This document shows, in pieces, positions 9,560 through 18,027 of a stretch of 64,000 nt of DNA. Both the position numbers and the translations under genes were made by a program. Position 1 is the first letter of the stretch; every line of letters begins with the position of its first letter. The stretch comes from Candidatus Pantoea gossypiicola (GTDB taxonomy: Bacteria; Pseudomonadota; Gammaproteobacteria; Enterobacterales; Enterobacteriaceae), in contig NZ_VWVM01000001.1 of NCBI RefSeq assembly GCF_008632075.1, positions 310,001 to 374,000 of the forward strand, read 5' to 3'. The notes below the pieces were generated by a model. That model made no database searches, was not told where the DNA came from, and saw nothing but the letters and a program-made list of their open reading frames with translations.

Positions 9560-10270
9560 TCAGAAGTTACCCTGATACCGGACAATCATTTCCGTGCGGC
9601 TGCGCCAGTTGTCGTCAAAGACAACGCGCTGACTCAGGTGGCCATACAGGTGATGAAGCAGCATGCCGTCTTCAAGCAGAACGCCGGCATGATTGACCAC
9701 CCGAGCGCCAACCTTCATGAGTACAACGTCGCCCGTCCGCGCCGGACCGCTGAATTTCCTGAACCCGGTGCTGTGCCAGTTATCCATATAGCGGTCTTCG
9801 CCCTGCTCCCACCAGGGATAGTTCACCCGGTGATCAGGCAGTTCGATACCCAGCGACTGCCGGTACCAGCTCATGATAAGTCCCCAGCAGTCATAAACAC
9901 CCAGTACAAACGGCCTGCCCACCAGAGGTAGCTCTTCGCGCGGCAGCAGCACCCGAAAATCACCCTCCGGCCAGCTGACGATATACCATGTCAGGCCAGA
10001 CAGATCGCAAAGCGCCCGGTCTGTCTCACCGGGTCGGGTTGATGCGTCCGGGTGACTGTGTGCTACCGCGATGACCTGACCCATTTCCTCCGCTGCGGCG
10101 TAATCTTCAGGATGGATAGCAAAATCGTTTTCCGGATCTGGTGCGATGTTCCTGCAGGGCAGATACAGGCCATGCCCGTCGGATTGAATAACCACCACAC
10201 CGCAGCATTCATGCGGGTAAGCTGCTGCAGCATGATGCAAAATGGCCCCTTTAAGGTCTTCTGTAATCAT
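9560..10270 (-). CDS. Tail tip assembly peptidase K (JAB + NlpC/P60)
   Basis: 236 residues with two domains. The N-terminal JAB/MPN-type metallo-domain has E..HAAAAYPHECCG and the metal-binding AHSHPDASTRPGETD. The C-terminal NlpC/P60 domain carries the catalytic cysteine in YDCWGL and the histidine in VNHAGVLLEDG. Lambda gpK has the same order and acts in tail tip assembly and probably peptidoglycan processing on DNA entry. It overlaps no neighbour but is closely spaced in the L-K-(I-J) order of lambda. Confidence 0.9.
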   Translation of the reverse strand: MITEDLKGAILHHAAAAYPHECCGVVVIQSDGHGLYLPCRNIAPDPENDFAIHPEDYAAAEEMGQVIAVAHSHPDASTRPGETDRALCDLSGLTWYIVSWPEGDFRVLLPREELPLVGRPFVLGVYDCWGLIMSWYRQSLGIELPDHRVNYPWWEQGEDRYMDNWHSTGFRKFSGPARTGDVVLMKVGARVVNHAGVLLEDGMLLHHLYGHLSQRVVFDDNWRSRTEMIVRYQGNF

Positions 10271-10277
10271 TTTCCCC

Positions 10278-11030
10278 TCAGCTTTTGATCAAAGACGTAC
10301 CACTGAACCCGCCGAAGTCCAGGGGATTATTGTCGCCAAAACGGACCTTACAGGCTGAGACCAGCCCGGAGCAGACGTCTTTTGACGGATCGTCTACCGG
10401 ATTATTGAAGCGGTCATAGTACGTGCTGCCATTCCAGCCACAACCGTTGCCTGTCCGGTACCATCCCCGGATGCACCAGGTGCAGACCGAATGCAGCTGA
10501 CGGTTCGGAAGCTGTAATCCCTGCAGGTCTACCGGTGAACTGAGCGTGAATTCAACGCTGGCGTTCGTCTCACCGCTTTTACTGTCGATATAAAATACCT
10601 GCAGCACCTCCTGAGACGGATCGGCGCGATCGTTACCGTTCTCAAAATTTCTGGCGTCAAGATAATGGGCCAGTGTGTGCCGTATGGTGACTTTTGCCTG
10701 CAGCATGTCGTCATAGGCTGAGCAGATGGCTGTCACTGAACCGTCCAGGTTCGCAACAGTGAGTTTTGGAGAGGAAGCCTTGCCATCCGTGGATGCATCC
10801 ACACCCTCAATCTCGCACGGCCACGCCCGGTACTCATTGCCCTGCCACCATACTGATTTCGCCGGCAGTTTCGACTCATCTCCACCTGCAGCGGCAATTT
10901 CTGCGGCGGTATGTGCAATACCATGTCCATGAAAACGCAAAACGTCTGCGCCGAACGCGCTGCCGTCGATTTCGATCAGCTGAATGCGGCTGCCGGGTTC
11001 CAGTTTCTGAAAATCACTGGTCAGTGCCAT
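10278..11030 (-). CDS. Minor tail protein L
   Basis: 250 residues matching lambda gpL: N-terminal LTSDFQKLEPGSRIQLIEIDGS and the cysteine cluster near the C-terminus (SVCTWCIRGWYRTGNGCGWNG ... CSGLVSACKVRFG) that binds an iron-sulfur cluster in the lambda protein. It lies between M and K as in lambda and forms part of the tail tip. Confidence 0.9.
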   Translation of the reverse strand: MALTSDFQKLEPGSRIQLIEIDGSAFGADVLRFHGHGIAHTAAEIAAAGGDESKLPAKSVWWQGNEYRAWPCEIEGVDASTDGKASSPKLTVANLDGSVTAICSAYDDMLQAKVTIRHTLAHYLDARNFENGNDRADPSQEVLQVFYIDSKSGETNASVEFTLSSPVDLQGLQLPNRQLHSVCTWCIRGWYRTGNGCGWNGSTYYDRFNNPVDDPSKDVCSGLVSACKVRFGDNNPLDFGGFSGTSLIKS

Positions 11031-11047
11031 AGGTTGTCTCCTGCTGC

Positions 11048-11386
11048 TCAGGGTGCGTAAGTGCGGATGAAGGTGGCTGAAAGAGAATAGTTACCGGCCC
11101 CCAGGGCGGTGGGCTTATATTCTGCACACCGGAAAAGCCCGGCGTCGCTCAGAGGTGGCGTCCAGATAAATGACCGGTATCCGCTATGGTTGCGGATAAA
11201 ATCCAGCGCTTCGCGGACCAGTGCCTCTTTGCCGACGAGCGTGACCGACCACTGCGACACCTCACTGTTAAGTCCATCGCCTGCAGTCTGGGCATAGCCA
11301 TCGCCAAATGAAGCGGTCCTGACCTTCAGGCTGTTTTCGCCCGCAGCATTTACGCGCACGGGCCAGGTAAAGGTTTCAAGTGCCAT
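11048..11386 (-). CDS. Minor tail protein M
   Basis: 112 residues; the pattern METFTWPV..-like start, VRTASFGDGYAQTAGDGLN and ATFIRTYAP at the end is characteristic of phage minor tail protein M. Its start shares one base with the tape-measure stop (11386). It joins the tail tip after the tape measure in lambda. Confidence 0.9.
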   Translation of the reverse strand: MALETFTWPVRVNAAGENSLKVRTASFGDGYAQTAGDGLNSEVSQWSVTLVGKEALVREALDFIRNHSGYRSFIWTPPLSDAGLFRCAEYKPTALGAGNYSLSATFIRTYAP

Positions 11387-14300
11387 CAGCGCTGCCCCCT
11401 GATTGCCGTAGTTATTGCTCCTGCCTGCCCCAGATTACGATTTACCACTTTCTGCGCCTCACGCTGTATCATGGGCGTAATCTGCCTGGCGAACTGTTCC
11501 CAGCCCGCGCTGGAAGAACTGTCTGCCGAGCTCTGGCCATTTCCGTTGTTTGTAATTGTGACATTGACAATGGGTGATGTGGTCGCAGACGCGGAACCCG
11601 TGCTACGCACGCCCAGAGCACCTCCCGATGTGCGCGTGAGCGGCAGGATTGCCTCCGGACCGGCTTCACCCATAACGCCCGCGCCTTTTGCAAAGGCGAA
11701 GAAGGTAGGCTGACTGACGATGCTGTTACTGTGGCTGCTCAGATTCGGAGAGTTGTAAACTCCACCTTTTGCATTTTTGGTTGCGCTGGCGTAAGCCTGC
11801 CAGCCAGTGGGCATTCCCATCCCCCCCGTTGACCCGCCTGAACCGGATGGTGCCGAAATGTCAGCATTTGCAGCACTGGAGAAAGCGGTGCCAAGAATGC
11901 TTTGTAGAGCATTACTGAGCGCTACACGGGCTGCTATTTTGGCAAGGTCTGACAGCACCGATGTGGTAAAGGATTTGAAGTTGAGCTTGCCCGTTGTGGC
12001 GAAAGTAGCCACAGAGTCAGTCATGCTGTCAAACAGACTTCCGGCATAACTCGCCATCTGGCTGTTTGCATAGCGGGCGCTGTCTATCCAGTTCAGCGTA
12101 CCGCGCCGGAATCCCTTCCCATAATCGTTTTCAAGAGCCAGACGGTCACTCACGCTTTTCTCGGTGATCTGCAGTTCCTGTTGCTTGGCGCTTTCCAGAT
12201 CAGCCAGACGGGCCTGATACTCTGCAGATGTCTTATCAGTAAAATCTTTATCAAGCGCGATGCGGCGCTGGCTGAAGCGGTTCTCAATGGCAAGTTTTGC
12301 TTCAGCCTGAGCGGATTCCTGATCGGACTGACTGTACTTATCCAGGCTGGCCGCTGCTTCACGCTTCATCGCTGCAGCTTCTTCAGCCCATTTTTTGGCC
12401 TCACCCTGATATTTTTCAGAGACTTTACGAAGTGCAGCTTCACGTTCCAGCAGCACATTAGCCTGAAGCTGTGCGCGAATTTGTCCCTGCATGTTCACCA
12501 GACTCTGCTGGCTGGCATTGAGTGCCGTGCCTTTAAGCCCGGCAATTTTCTGATCAAATGCAACAAGCTGACTCTGCGAGCTAGTCATTTTGTCGTTTGT
12601 CAGCGCCTGCTCCTTCAGTACTGCGCTGCGCTGCTGGGCCTGCTCCAGCATTCGCTGGCCTTCAGTTTCACCAGTGGCCGCTTTGTGCTTGGGCTTTTTG
12701 GTGGATTTATCGTATTCGTCGTTAATCCCTTTCAGAATGCGCTTGTAATCTGCAGAGTCAGGAGAATAAATACTGTTATTAAGTTTTTTAAGTGCCGCAG
12801 CGCGTTTTTCAACAGCGCTGGTTCCTTCAGTCATATAACTTTTGAGGTCCGCAGCATTTTTTAAGCGCTCATTTTGAGCAGCGGCATAGCCCGCTTTACT
12901 GGCTGCAATATATCTTGCCGAAGATTCGTCGTAATCTTTTTGCAGTTTCTGAAGATAACGAGTGTTATCAATCGCTGTACCGAGTGCTTCTGCAGCCTGG
13001 TTGCCTGCCATCCCCCAAGTCTGACCAAGGTTGTTAACCTGAGTTGAAGTTTTATCAACTTCAACGCCCAACTCTTTTAATCTTCCCTTCTCTGCTTCTA
13101 TTGCGGCCTCAATCAGTAGCTGACTAGCCTGTGCAGTCTGTCCGCGTTGGCTGAGTGCCATGACTTGATGGATAATAGAATCACCGAGCGCCACTCCTGA
13201 AGCGGTAAGTTTCTCCATGGCAGTGACAGGATCGCCCCGAAGTGCAGAAAGGCTTTTCACCAGGTCATCGGCATTTCCACCCGCTTCTGCGTAAGCAGTG
13301 GCAAGTGTGGCGACCTGTGTCAACATCTGGCCGGAAAATCCCGCTTTTGCAGCAGCAGACACGGCAGTAACTGAATTCTCCGTGTCTCCTAACTCTCCAT
13401 TCAGTCGTTTTAGATCGGTAGCAGAAATTAGGGAGGATGTACTCAGGTCCAGCGCGGCCGCATTAAGCTTTTTAGTCTGCTCTTCAGCTTTCTTAAACTC
13501 GTTGTAGATTAACGTTCCGCCAGCAGCAAGCACACTCAGGCCAATGCCAACAGGGCCACCCAGCAAGCTCATTGCGGAACTCAAGGCTCTGCTGCTGGTC
13601 GCCGCTATTCTCTGCGAAACCGTCAGTTGTGTGTTGGCCGCAGCTGCCGCCTCGGTCGCGGCAGTTAGCGCTGCTTTCCCCTCAGTTTCAGCCAACTCGG
13701 CTGCAATAATCGCTGCTTTTGCCGCCTCCAGCTTTTCCACACCAGACTCTTCTAGGCGCTCAGCTTCAATGATCGCGCGTTCATTTTTAAGGTGCTCTTC
13801 CTGATAGCTGAGACTTATCCCGTATTGTTTGTTAACCTCAGTTCGTTTGGCATAATAATCATCCAGGGCGATAGCTTCTTCACGCTGTGCAGCCGCAGCC
13901 ACAATTGTTTCTTCAGCTATCGCAGCTTTACTGATTGCTGCCTGCTTTTCTGCCTGCGCCACGCTGATCTGCTGCTGGGCAGCTGATGCCAGTTCCTGCG
14001 CAGCCTTACGGGCGGCTTCCTGCTGGGCCTGCCAGCCGTCTGCGCTGCCGTCCAGCTGACCTTTGAGCGAATGAACAGCGGGGATTAGCGCATTAATGAT
14101 TGTGCTGCTGGCAACGTTACTGCCCGCAGCCACTTCATGCAGTACAAAGTTAAGCTGGCCTGCACCCTGAGTTACTCCAGAAAACTGATCTGCTCCAATA
14201 CTCTGCCCGCCAATTTTCTTTGCCGCCTCTACCGTTTTGGCAATAGCAGCTGATAGCTCATTGGCCTGAGCTTTAGCCTGGCTGTTAAAATTTTTGCTGG

Positions 14301-14394
14301 CCTGCCCCGCTTTCTGATATGCATCTGCGATCTGCGATTTGAACGTCGCAGAATTAAGATGCAGGGCAACCGACAAAGACGCTACGTCACTCAT
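11386..14394 (-). CDS. Tail tape measure protein
   Basis: 1002 residues, mostly alpha-helical and Ala/Gln/Lys-rich with long coiled coils (residues 140-270, 480-720), a hydrophobic segment around 285-300 (LLGGPVGIGLSVLAAGGTLIYNE) and a C-terminal lambda-H like end (LPLTRTSGGALGVRS ... GWEQFARQITPMI). It sets tail length and is ejected before the DNA. It follows the G/GT chaperones and begins one base into their stop, as in lambda. Confidence 0.95.
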   Translation of the reverse strand: MSDVASLSVALHLNSATFKSQIADAYQKAGQASKNFNSQAKAQANELSAAIAKTVEAAKKIGGQSIGADQFSGVTQGAGQLNFVLHEVAAGSNVASSTIINALIPAVHSLKGQLDGSADGWQAQQEAARKAAQELASAAQQQISVAQAEKQAAISKAAIAEETIVAAAAQREEAIALDDYYAKRTEVNKQYGISLSYQEEHLKNERAIIEAERLEESGVEKLEAAKAAIIAAELAETEGKAALTAATEAAAAANTQLTVSQRIAATSSRALSSAMSLLGGPVGIGLSVLAAGGTLIYNEFKKAEEQTKKLNAAALDLSTSSLISATDLKRLNGELGDTENSVTAVSAAAKAGFSGQMLTQVATLATAYAEAGGNADDLVKSLSALRGDPVTAMEKLTASGVALGDSIIHQVMALSQRGQTAQASQLLIEAAIEAEKGRLKELGVEVDKTSTQVNNLGQTWGMAGNQAAEALGTAIDNTRYLQKLQKDYDESSARYIAASKAGYAAAQNERLKNAADLKSYMTEGTSAVEKRAAALKKLNNSIYSPDSADYKRILKGINDEYDKSTKKPKHKAATGETEGQRMLEQAQQRSAVLKEQALTNDKMTSSQSQLVAFDQKIAGLKGTALNASQQSLVNMQGQIRAQLQANVLLEREAALRKVSEKYQGEAKKWAEEAAAMKREAAASLDKYSQSDQESAQAEAKLAIENRFSQRRIALDKDFTDKTSAEYQARLADLESAKQQELQITEKSVSDRLALENDYGKGFRRGTLNWIDSARYANSQMASYAGSLFDSMTDSVATFATTGKLNFKSFTTSVLSDLAKIAARVALSNALQSILGTAFSSAANADISAPSGSGGSTGGMGMPTGWQAYASATKNAKGGVYNSPNLSSHSNSIVSQPTFFAFAKGAGVMGEAGPEAILPLTRTSGGALGVRSTGSASATTSPIVNVTITNNGNGQSSADSSSSAGWEQFARQITPMIQREAQKVVNRNLGQAGAITTAIRGQR

Positions 14395-14618
14395 TATCCG
14401 AGTATCCTCATAATGTCAGCGCATTGTTTGTCGACCGGTGTACGAGATGGCGGTGCGGATGGTGCCGCAGGGGTGATGTCACAGGTCGGGTCTGTTAAGG
14501 AAAACCATGCCTCCCAGTAGCGAAGAATTTCAGCGGGAAGGCAGGCTATTTTGCGCGGGTCAGACTCCCCGAAGCGGTCAGCGAGTGAAAAGATCAGCTG
14601 AAGCCACGGGGAATCCAT
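14394..14618 (-). CDS. Tail assembly chaperone extension (gpT part of G-T)
   Basis: 74 codons (MDSPWLQLIFSLADRFG...), in the -1 frame relative to the upstream chaperone gene and overlapping it by one base. It is most likely made mainly as a G-T fusion by the ribosomal slip at 14621-14630 rather than from its own ATG, which lacks its own ribosome-binding site outside the upstream coding sequence. The T part recruits the tape measure in lambda. Confidence 0.8.
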   Translation of the reverse strand: MDSPWLQLIFSLADRFGESDPRKIACLPAEILRYWEAWFSLTDPTCDITPAAPSAPPSRTPVDKQCADIMRILG

Positions 14619-14959
14619 CAGTTTTTTTTTGCTTCCTCTAGCGTGCCGTAACTGTGGCGCTGAACCACTGTAAGCGCCTCAATCAGCGAGGCATAGGAGT
14701 GTGCTTTCATGAGCTCATCCGGTGCTGGCAAATCAGCAATCGGCTGTCCGTCTTCACTCACCAGCGCATTTAGTACCAGGGATGCGCCAGCCATTGCCAG
14801 CCCGCGTGTATTATCTTCACTGCGCAGTTTCGCTGCCTTATCTTCAAATTCAGCCAGTTCGTAAGCTGAAAGTCGACGGATAAAAAACTCACTGCCTAAA
14901 ATAGTGACCGTCAAAGCATCATGAACGGGGCATAAAAGGCGTGACTTAAAGTCTTTCAT
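14618..14959 (-). CDS. Tail assembly chaperone (gpG-like)
   Basis: 113 residues (KSRLLCPVHDALTVTILGSEFFIRRLSAYELAEFEDKA), the HK97/lambda gpG type. It coats the tape measure during tail assembly. Start ATG 14959 has GGAG upstream. The gene lies right after a terminator that closes the inserted cargo block, and ends in the frameshift site that produces G-T. Confidence 0.85.
   Translation of the reverse strand: MKDFKSRLLCPVHDALTVTILGSEFFIRRLSAYELAEFEDKAAKLRSEDNTRGLAMAGASLVLNALVSEDGQPIADLPAPDELMKAHSYASLIEALTVVQRHSYGTLEEAKKN
14621..14630 (-). other. Programmed -1 ribosomal frameshift site (A9C)
   Basis: On the minus strand the codons read GCA AAA AAA AAC TGA, which contains the slippery heptamer A AAA AAC in the right phase just before the stop. 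Slipping back one base puts ribosomes into the frame of the gpT part (CTG ATG GAT TCC). Position and phase match the G/GT site of lambdoid phages. Confidence 0.85.
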
Positions 14960-14972
14960 TTAATTTCTCCAT

Positions 14973-14999
14973 AAAAAAACCACCCCACTAGGGAGTGGT
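14973..14999 (-). terminator. Rho-independent terminator ending the lipoprotein moron
   Basis: On the minus strand ACCACTCC-CTAG-TGGGGTGGT type stem followed by seven T, located between the lipoprotein stop and the tail chaperone start. A terminator here lets a lysogenically expressed moron end before the late tail genes. Confidence 0.8.
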
Positions 15000-15072
15000 T
15001 ATGTATAAAAAGGTTTCTATATAAAACTACTGATTTAAGTAATCCAATCACTGGCAAAACTCTTGCAGGCCT

Positions 15073-16209
15073 TTATAGAGAGCCCTTGTTCGCATTATCT
15101 AATTCATTTTGGCACTGAGTTCCATTTTCAAAGGTATACTGTAGGAAAATATACCCTTTAGAATCACTATCTGCTCGTGATTCAATATTTACATCACTTA
15201 ATCTATTCTTTTTCATAGCATCATTTTTTGAAGTCCACTCTGCTGCAAGCGTTCGCTCTTTTTTTGCAACTCCCATCATCCAATACTCAGGTTCTTTCCA
15301 TATTGAACCCGGAAGCACAATGTCAATTTTCTTACCATTACCATAAATAGAATCCAAGGATTTTTTTAATTCATTAAACTTTATTTGTAATGCTATACCG
15401 TAACTATCAGAGTCAATATCCTTACCCACGGCTCTAATTTGACATAAGCCAACTTGAGGTGAGATAAGTAGAGCGAAGGTCGAAAAATCATTATTACTCT
15501 TAGGTAAAGCTTCCGCCAGATAGAGGTTTGTTGAACCTTCAATAGGAGATAAATTAACCCCTGTCATATCTTCTATATTTTTCTTGGTTAACCCCTCCTG
15601 CAAACCAAATGGCCCATCTGCTGGCGGCAACAAATTATCCTTACTGTTCTTATCACTCACAACGGGAGAAGAAGATGGTGAATGACTTTTACCGCTGGTT
15701 TCGGATATCTGAATCGTCATCATGCCATATTTTGCAGCTAGATATTTTTGTTGTAGCATTGCTAAAGTTTGTTCTTCAGATGCAATGGTCGCCAATTTTA
15801 TTGTCTGAACAAGCCCAGTATAATTTCCAGAGTCAGCCTTGTCAGAGTCAATTTTAGTTATCAAAGAACCCATCTCATTACTGATCTTATCGGCTAAAGC
15901 TGGGTCCGTCTTGGTCCCTTTGGTTTCAAAATCTATTTTTGCACCAGCTTCTAATGCATTTATTCTTTGCTGCAAAAGAGCTTTGTTTATTTCAAGGATT
16001 TCTTTTTTTGAAGTGATTAAATTTCTTATTAAACCCTGAGAATACTGCTGGCTTTCTGACAAAGACAACTCAATATCTTTTTCAGTCTTCGATAACTCAA
16101 CCTTTAAGTTATCAACCAGTTTCTTCTCGCTATCATTTAATTTTGCTGGCCCACAACCTGACATCAAAATGGTTGACAGCATAACGACAAGTAATAGTTT
16201 TTTTCTCAC
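15073..16209 (-). CDS. Predicted lipoprotein moron in the tail operon
   Basis: 378 residues from a GTG with AGGAGA 7-8 nt upstream. A lipoprotein signal is clear: MRKKLLLVVMLSTILMSGC with the lipobox LMSGC and no Asp at +2 (G-P), favouring the outer membrane. Residues 24-165 look helical (coiled-coil like KLVDNLKVELSKTEKDIELSLSESQQ); residues 165-200 are a Ser/Pro linker; the C-terminal half is an unrecognised globular domain with two Cys. It has a terminator on each side, the layout of a moron. Possible roles are superinfection exclusion or envelope modification; no function is assigned. It is more AT-rich than the tail genes. Confidence 0.75.
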   Translation of the reverse strand: MRKKLLLVVMLSTILMSGCGPAKLNDSEKKLVDNLKVELSKTEKDIELSLSESQQYSQGLIRNLITSKKEILEINKALLQQRINALEAGAKIDFETKGTKTDPALADKISNEMGSLITKIDSDKADSGNYTGLVQTIKLATIASEEQTLAMLQQKYLAAKYGMMTIQISETSGKSHSPSSSPVVSDKNSKDNLLPPADGPFGLQEGLTKKNIEDMTGVNLSPIEGSTNLYLAEALPKSNNDFSTFALLISPQVGLCQIRAVGKDIDSDSYGIALQIKFNELKKSLDSIYGNGKKIDIVLPGSIWKEPEYWMMGVAKKERTLAAEWTSKNDAMKKNRLSDVNIESRADSDSKGYIFLQYTFENGTQCQNELDNANKGSL

Positions 16210-16273
16210 TTTTTTATCTCCTTTAAAAAGTTAGCTAAAATCATAAGGCTAGCTGAACTCAAAGGAAAGCAAG

Positions 16274-16296
16274 AAACAGGCTCAACAATGAGCCTG
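16274..16296 (-). terminator. Terminator after the Rha gene
   Basis: Perfect 8-bp stem CAGGCTCA/TGAGCCTG with a 4-base loop, followed on the minus strand by TTTCTTGCTTT. It closes the arc-ant-rha transcription unit. The T tract is interrupted, so efficiency may be moderate. Confidence 0.6.
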
Positions 16297-16341
16297 ATCA
16301 ATGATCTGCTTATGTGGCTGGACCGAGGTCCAAATTGCTGA

Positions 16342-17046
16342 TTAAGCTACCCTGGCCCCGCAAATCAAATGCCGAAGCGCCCTGATGCCTTCAGCGTTGT
16401 AGCGAAAGGCTTCAACCTGTTTGTTGCTGTGTGCTGACTTGTCCATTACCGTGATGCCGAACTGATCTGTCTTCAGGTTATTAGCGTTGGCAACTCGCCC
16501 AATTTTTTGCGCGGATACGCCTAGCATCTCCCCTACCTCTCGGGCGCTGTAGTAATGCTCTTCTACCTGAGGTAGCGGAAGCAACTCCATGCCAGCGGCA
16601 TCATTAACAGCACGCGCCATCGCCGTCTGCTTTGCGATATCGCTCAGTTTTGGCATGAAAGATAGTGCGAGGTTCAATGCTTCAACTTCCATTTTTATTG
16701 CGCGAGCGCGACGATATTCTGGGAGGTATGACGCGGATTTTTGTGGCGAAACTTCGCCGGACTCAAGCTGACGCCAGCGTTTTGCCACCTTATGACGCAG
16801 CGGTATGCTGTAGCCGGTCATGAGAGTAAGTGTCAAATCCTGGTCGAGCCAGAATTCCTGATACGTGCGCCCGCGCTCGTCTTGGTAATCGGCCGAAAAG
16901 TCGGCCGATTGAATACTGAGCGCCTCGAACATTTTGCGACAGTCGTCCAGAACGTGTTTGTGCTGCTTGCCGGTCAATTTCGCAATCTCACGGCTCGACA
17001 TCTTAGTGACAGATGATCTAGCATTTGATACAGTTAACTCAGTCAT
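16342..17046 (-). CDS. Rha family phage regulatory protein
   Basis: 234 residues. The N-terminal Rha domain is clear: MSSREIAKLTGKQHKHVLDDC (winged-helix like), YQEFWLDQDLTLTLMTGYS and LRHKVAKRW. The C-terminal region (YSAREVGEMLGVSAQKIGRV) resembles the KilA-C/Ant C-terminal DNA-binding-like domain of antirepressors. GAGG lies 5 nt before the ATG. It is the third gene of the secondary immunity operon; Rha-type proteins interfere with phage repressors or with infection. Confidence 0.8.
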   Translation of the reverse strand: MTELTVSNARSSVTKMSSREIAKLTGKQHKHVLDDCRKMFEALSIQSADFSADYQDERGRTYQEFWLDQDLTLTLMTGYSIPLRHKVAKRWRQLESGEVSPQKSASYLPEYRRARAIKMEVEALNLALSFMPKLSDIAKQTAMARAVNDAAGMELLPLPQVEEHYYSAREVGEMLGVSAQKIGRVANANNLKTDQFGITVMDKSAHSNKQVEAFRYNAEGIRALRHLICGARVA

Positions 17047-17109
17047 ACGAACCTCGTAGTTGATTTGACGCCTGATAACCAGCAGCTAGACCCTGCTGGT
17101 TTTTCTTTT

Positions 17110-17706
17110 TCAGTAAAGCCTTGCAACTTCCCCCCTCTTCAATTGCTTTTCTGAACCTTCTTTTATTAGTTGCATGAACACACCTCCATCCTGAAAACGA
17201 TCATGTAAGCGATCTGCTAGCGGCGATTCGATAGCCCTCAATGCTGGTTCTATCTGCCTCTCCCATGCTTCGTACATAAACTTGTAGTGGTCGGCCAGTG
17301 CATGAACGTTGTATGCATGGATCTCGCGCTCACTTGGACCTGACTGAACCGGCATGTTAACGGCAACTTCTCGATCCAAAATATCCAGCACCCAGCGGCG
17401 GAATTTTTTGGCAGCCGGAGTTGTTGAAAACATGGCTATCAGATGACAACCACGGAGTGAGAAAACACGTACACTTTTTTCACGTAAGTTATTGTTTATT
17501 CCATTGGTTATCATTTTGATGACCATTGACATGCTATTGGAAAACTCATCAATGTTGCGTGAGTAAATCGTTGATACGCTTTTGCTTGAGGCATAACCTA
17601 GAGCATTTGCTATATCTGCTGAAGTTAGCCAAATTCCAGAAACATTTTCTACAGGGTTAAGCATTACTCCGTGGAAGTCGAGATGTGACTTAGCTACAAT
17701 GCTCAT
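17110..17706 (-). CDS. Bro-N family antirepressor (P22 Ant-like)
   Basis: 198 residues from ATG 17706, preferred over the upstream ATG 17733 because GGAG lies 9 nt before it. The N-terminal Bro-N domain shows GIWLTSADIANALGYASSKSVSTIY and VFSLRGCHLIAMFSTTPAAKKFRRWVLDILD. The C-terminal 70 residues (AYNVHALADHYKFMYEAW, LADRLHDRFQDGG) resemble the phage P22 AR C-terminal type. Antirepressors of this type bind and disable CI-like repressors. It lies downstream of an Arc-like gene, the same order as arc-ant in the P22 immI region. Confidence 0.8.
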   Translation of the reverse strand: MSIVAKSHLDFHGVMLNPVENVSGIWLTSADIANALGYASSKSVSTIYSRNIDEFSNSMSMVIKMITNGINNNLREKSVRVFSLRGCHLIAMFSTTPAAKKFRRWVLDILDREVAVNMPVQSGPSEREIHAYNVHALADHYKFMYEAWERQIEPALRAIESPLADRLHDRFQDGGVFMQLIKEGSEKQLKRGEVARLY

Positions 17707-17739
17707 GTTGGTTTTCTCCAAGATTACTGACATCAGAGG

Positions 17740-17766
17740 CCCCGTTAGTGTTGACGCACTGCGGGG
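17740..17766 (-). other. Intercistronic hairpin between arc-like and ant-like genes
   Basis: CCCCG/CGGGG stem extended by AGTG/CACT with a bulge. It lies just before the first possible ant ATG (17733) and has no T tract, so it is more likely to affect translation or RNA stability than termination. P22 also has a regulatory RNA element (sar) between arc and ant; similarity here is positional only. Confidence 0.45.
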
Positions 17767-17775
17767 TTTCGCTTT

Positions 17776-17949
17776 TTACTGAATGACAAATTCACCTTTT
17801 TTTTCCATCTGCATAATCTTATCCATCAGGTAATCCATCATTCCCTGCGCAGAACGGTAAGTTCGCTTAGCGTTACCTTCAACGAACTCTTTTACTTCGG
17901 GACGCATCCGATAAGCCATCGGCTTGATCTCTGACTTTTTCTGCTCCAT
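17776..17949 (-). CDS. Arc-like ribbon-helix-helix repressor
   Basis: 57 residues (MEQKKSEIKPMAYRMRPEVK...), too short for many gene finders. The pattern MAYRMRPEVKEFVEG followed by helices (SAQGMMDYLMDKIM) and the acidic/basic tail fit the Arc/Mnt fold of 50-60 residues. GAGG is 6 nt before the ATG. It is the first gene of the leftward operon and is expected to repress that promoter, as Arc does for ant in P22. Confidence 0.75.
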   Translation of the reverse strand: MEQKKSEIKPMAYRMRPEVKEFVEGNAKRTYRSAQGMMDYLMDKIMQMEKKGEFVIQ

Positions 17950-17973
17950 TATTCACCTCATGCACTTTTCATC

Positions 17974-18026
17974 TTCACACCAACACGGTGTGAGAAGATT
18001 ATCATCAGGCAGACACAGTGTGTCAA
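17974..18026. promoter_or_regulatory. Face-to-face promoters and two palindromic operators of the second immunity region
   Basis: Leftward promoter for arc-ant-rha: TTGACA (minus strand, 18021-18026), 17 bp, GATAAT (17998-18003), close to consensus. Rightward promoter for the repressor: TTCACA (17974-17979), 17 bp, GATTAT (17997-18002). Operators: TCACACCAACACGGTGTGA (17975-17993) and the perfect palindrome GACACAGTGTGTC (18012-18024). Both share the half-site CACAC/GTGTG. The first covers the rightward -35, the second covers the leftward -35, so both promoters can be repressed. Confidence 0.75.
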
Positions 18027-18027
18027 T

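Noticed and set aside
12181..12864. 227-codon plus-strand frame inside the tape measure gene
   Set aside because: It is antisense to a strongly supported coding region, has low-complexity Cys/Phe-rich content and no start signal; a shadow frame.
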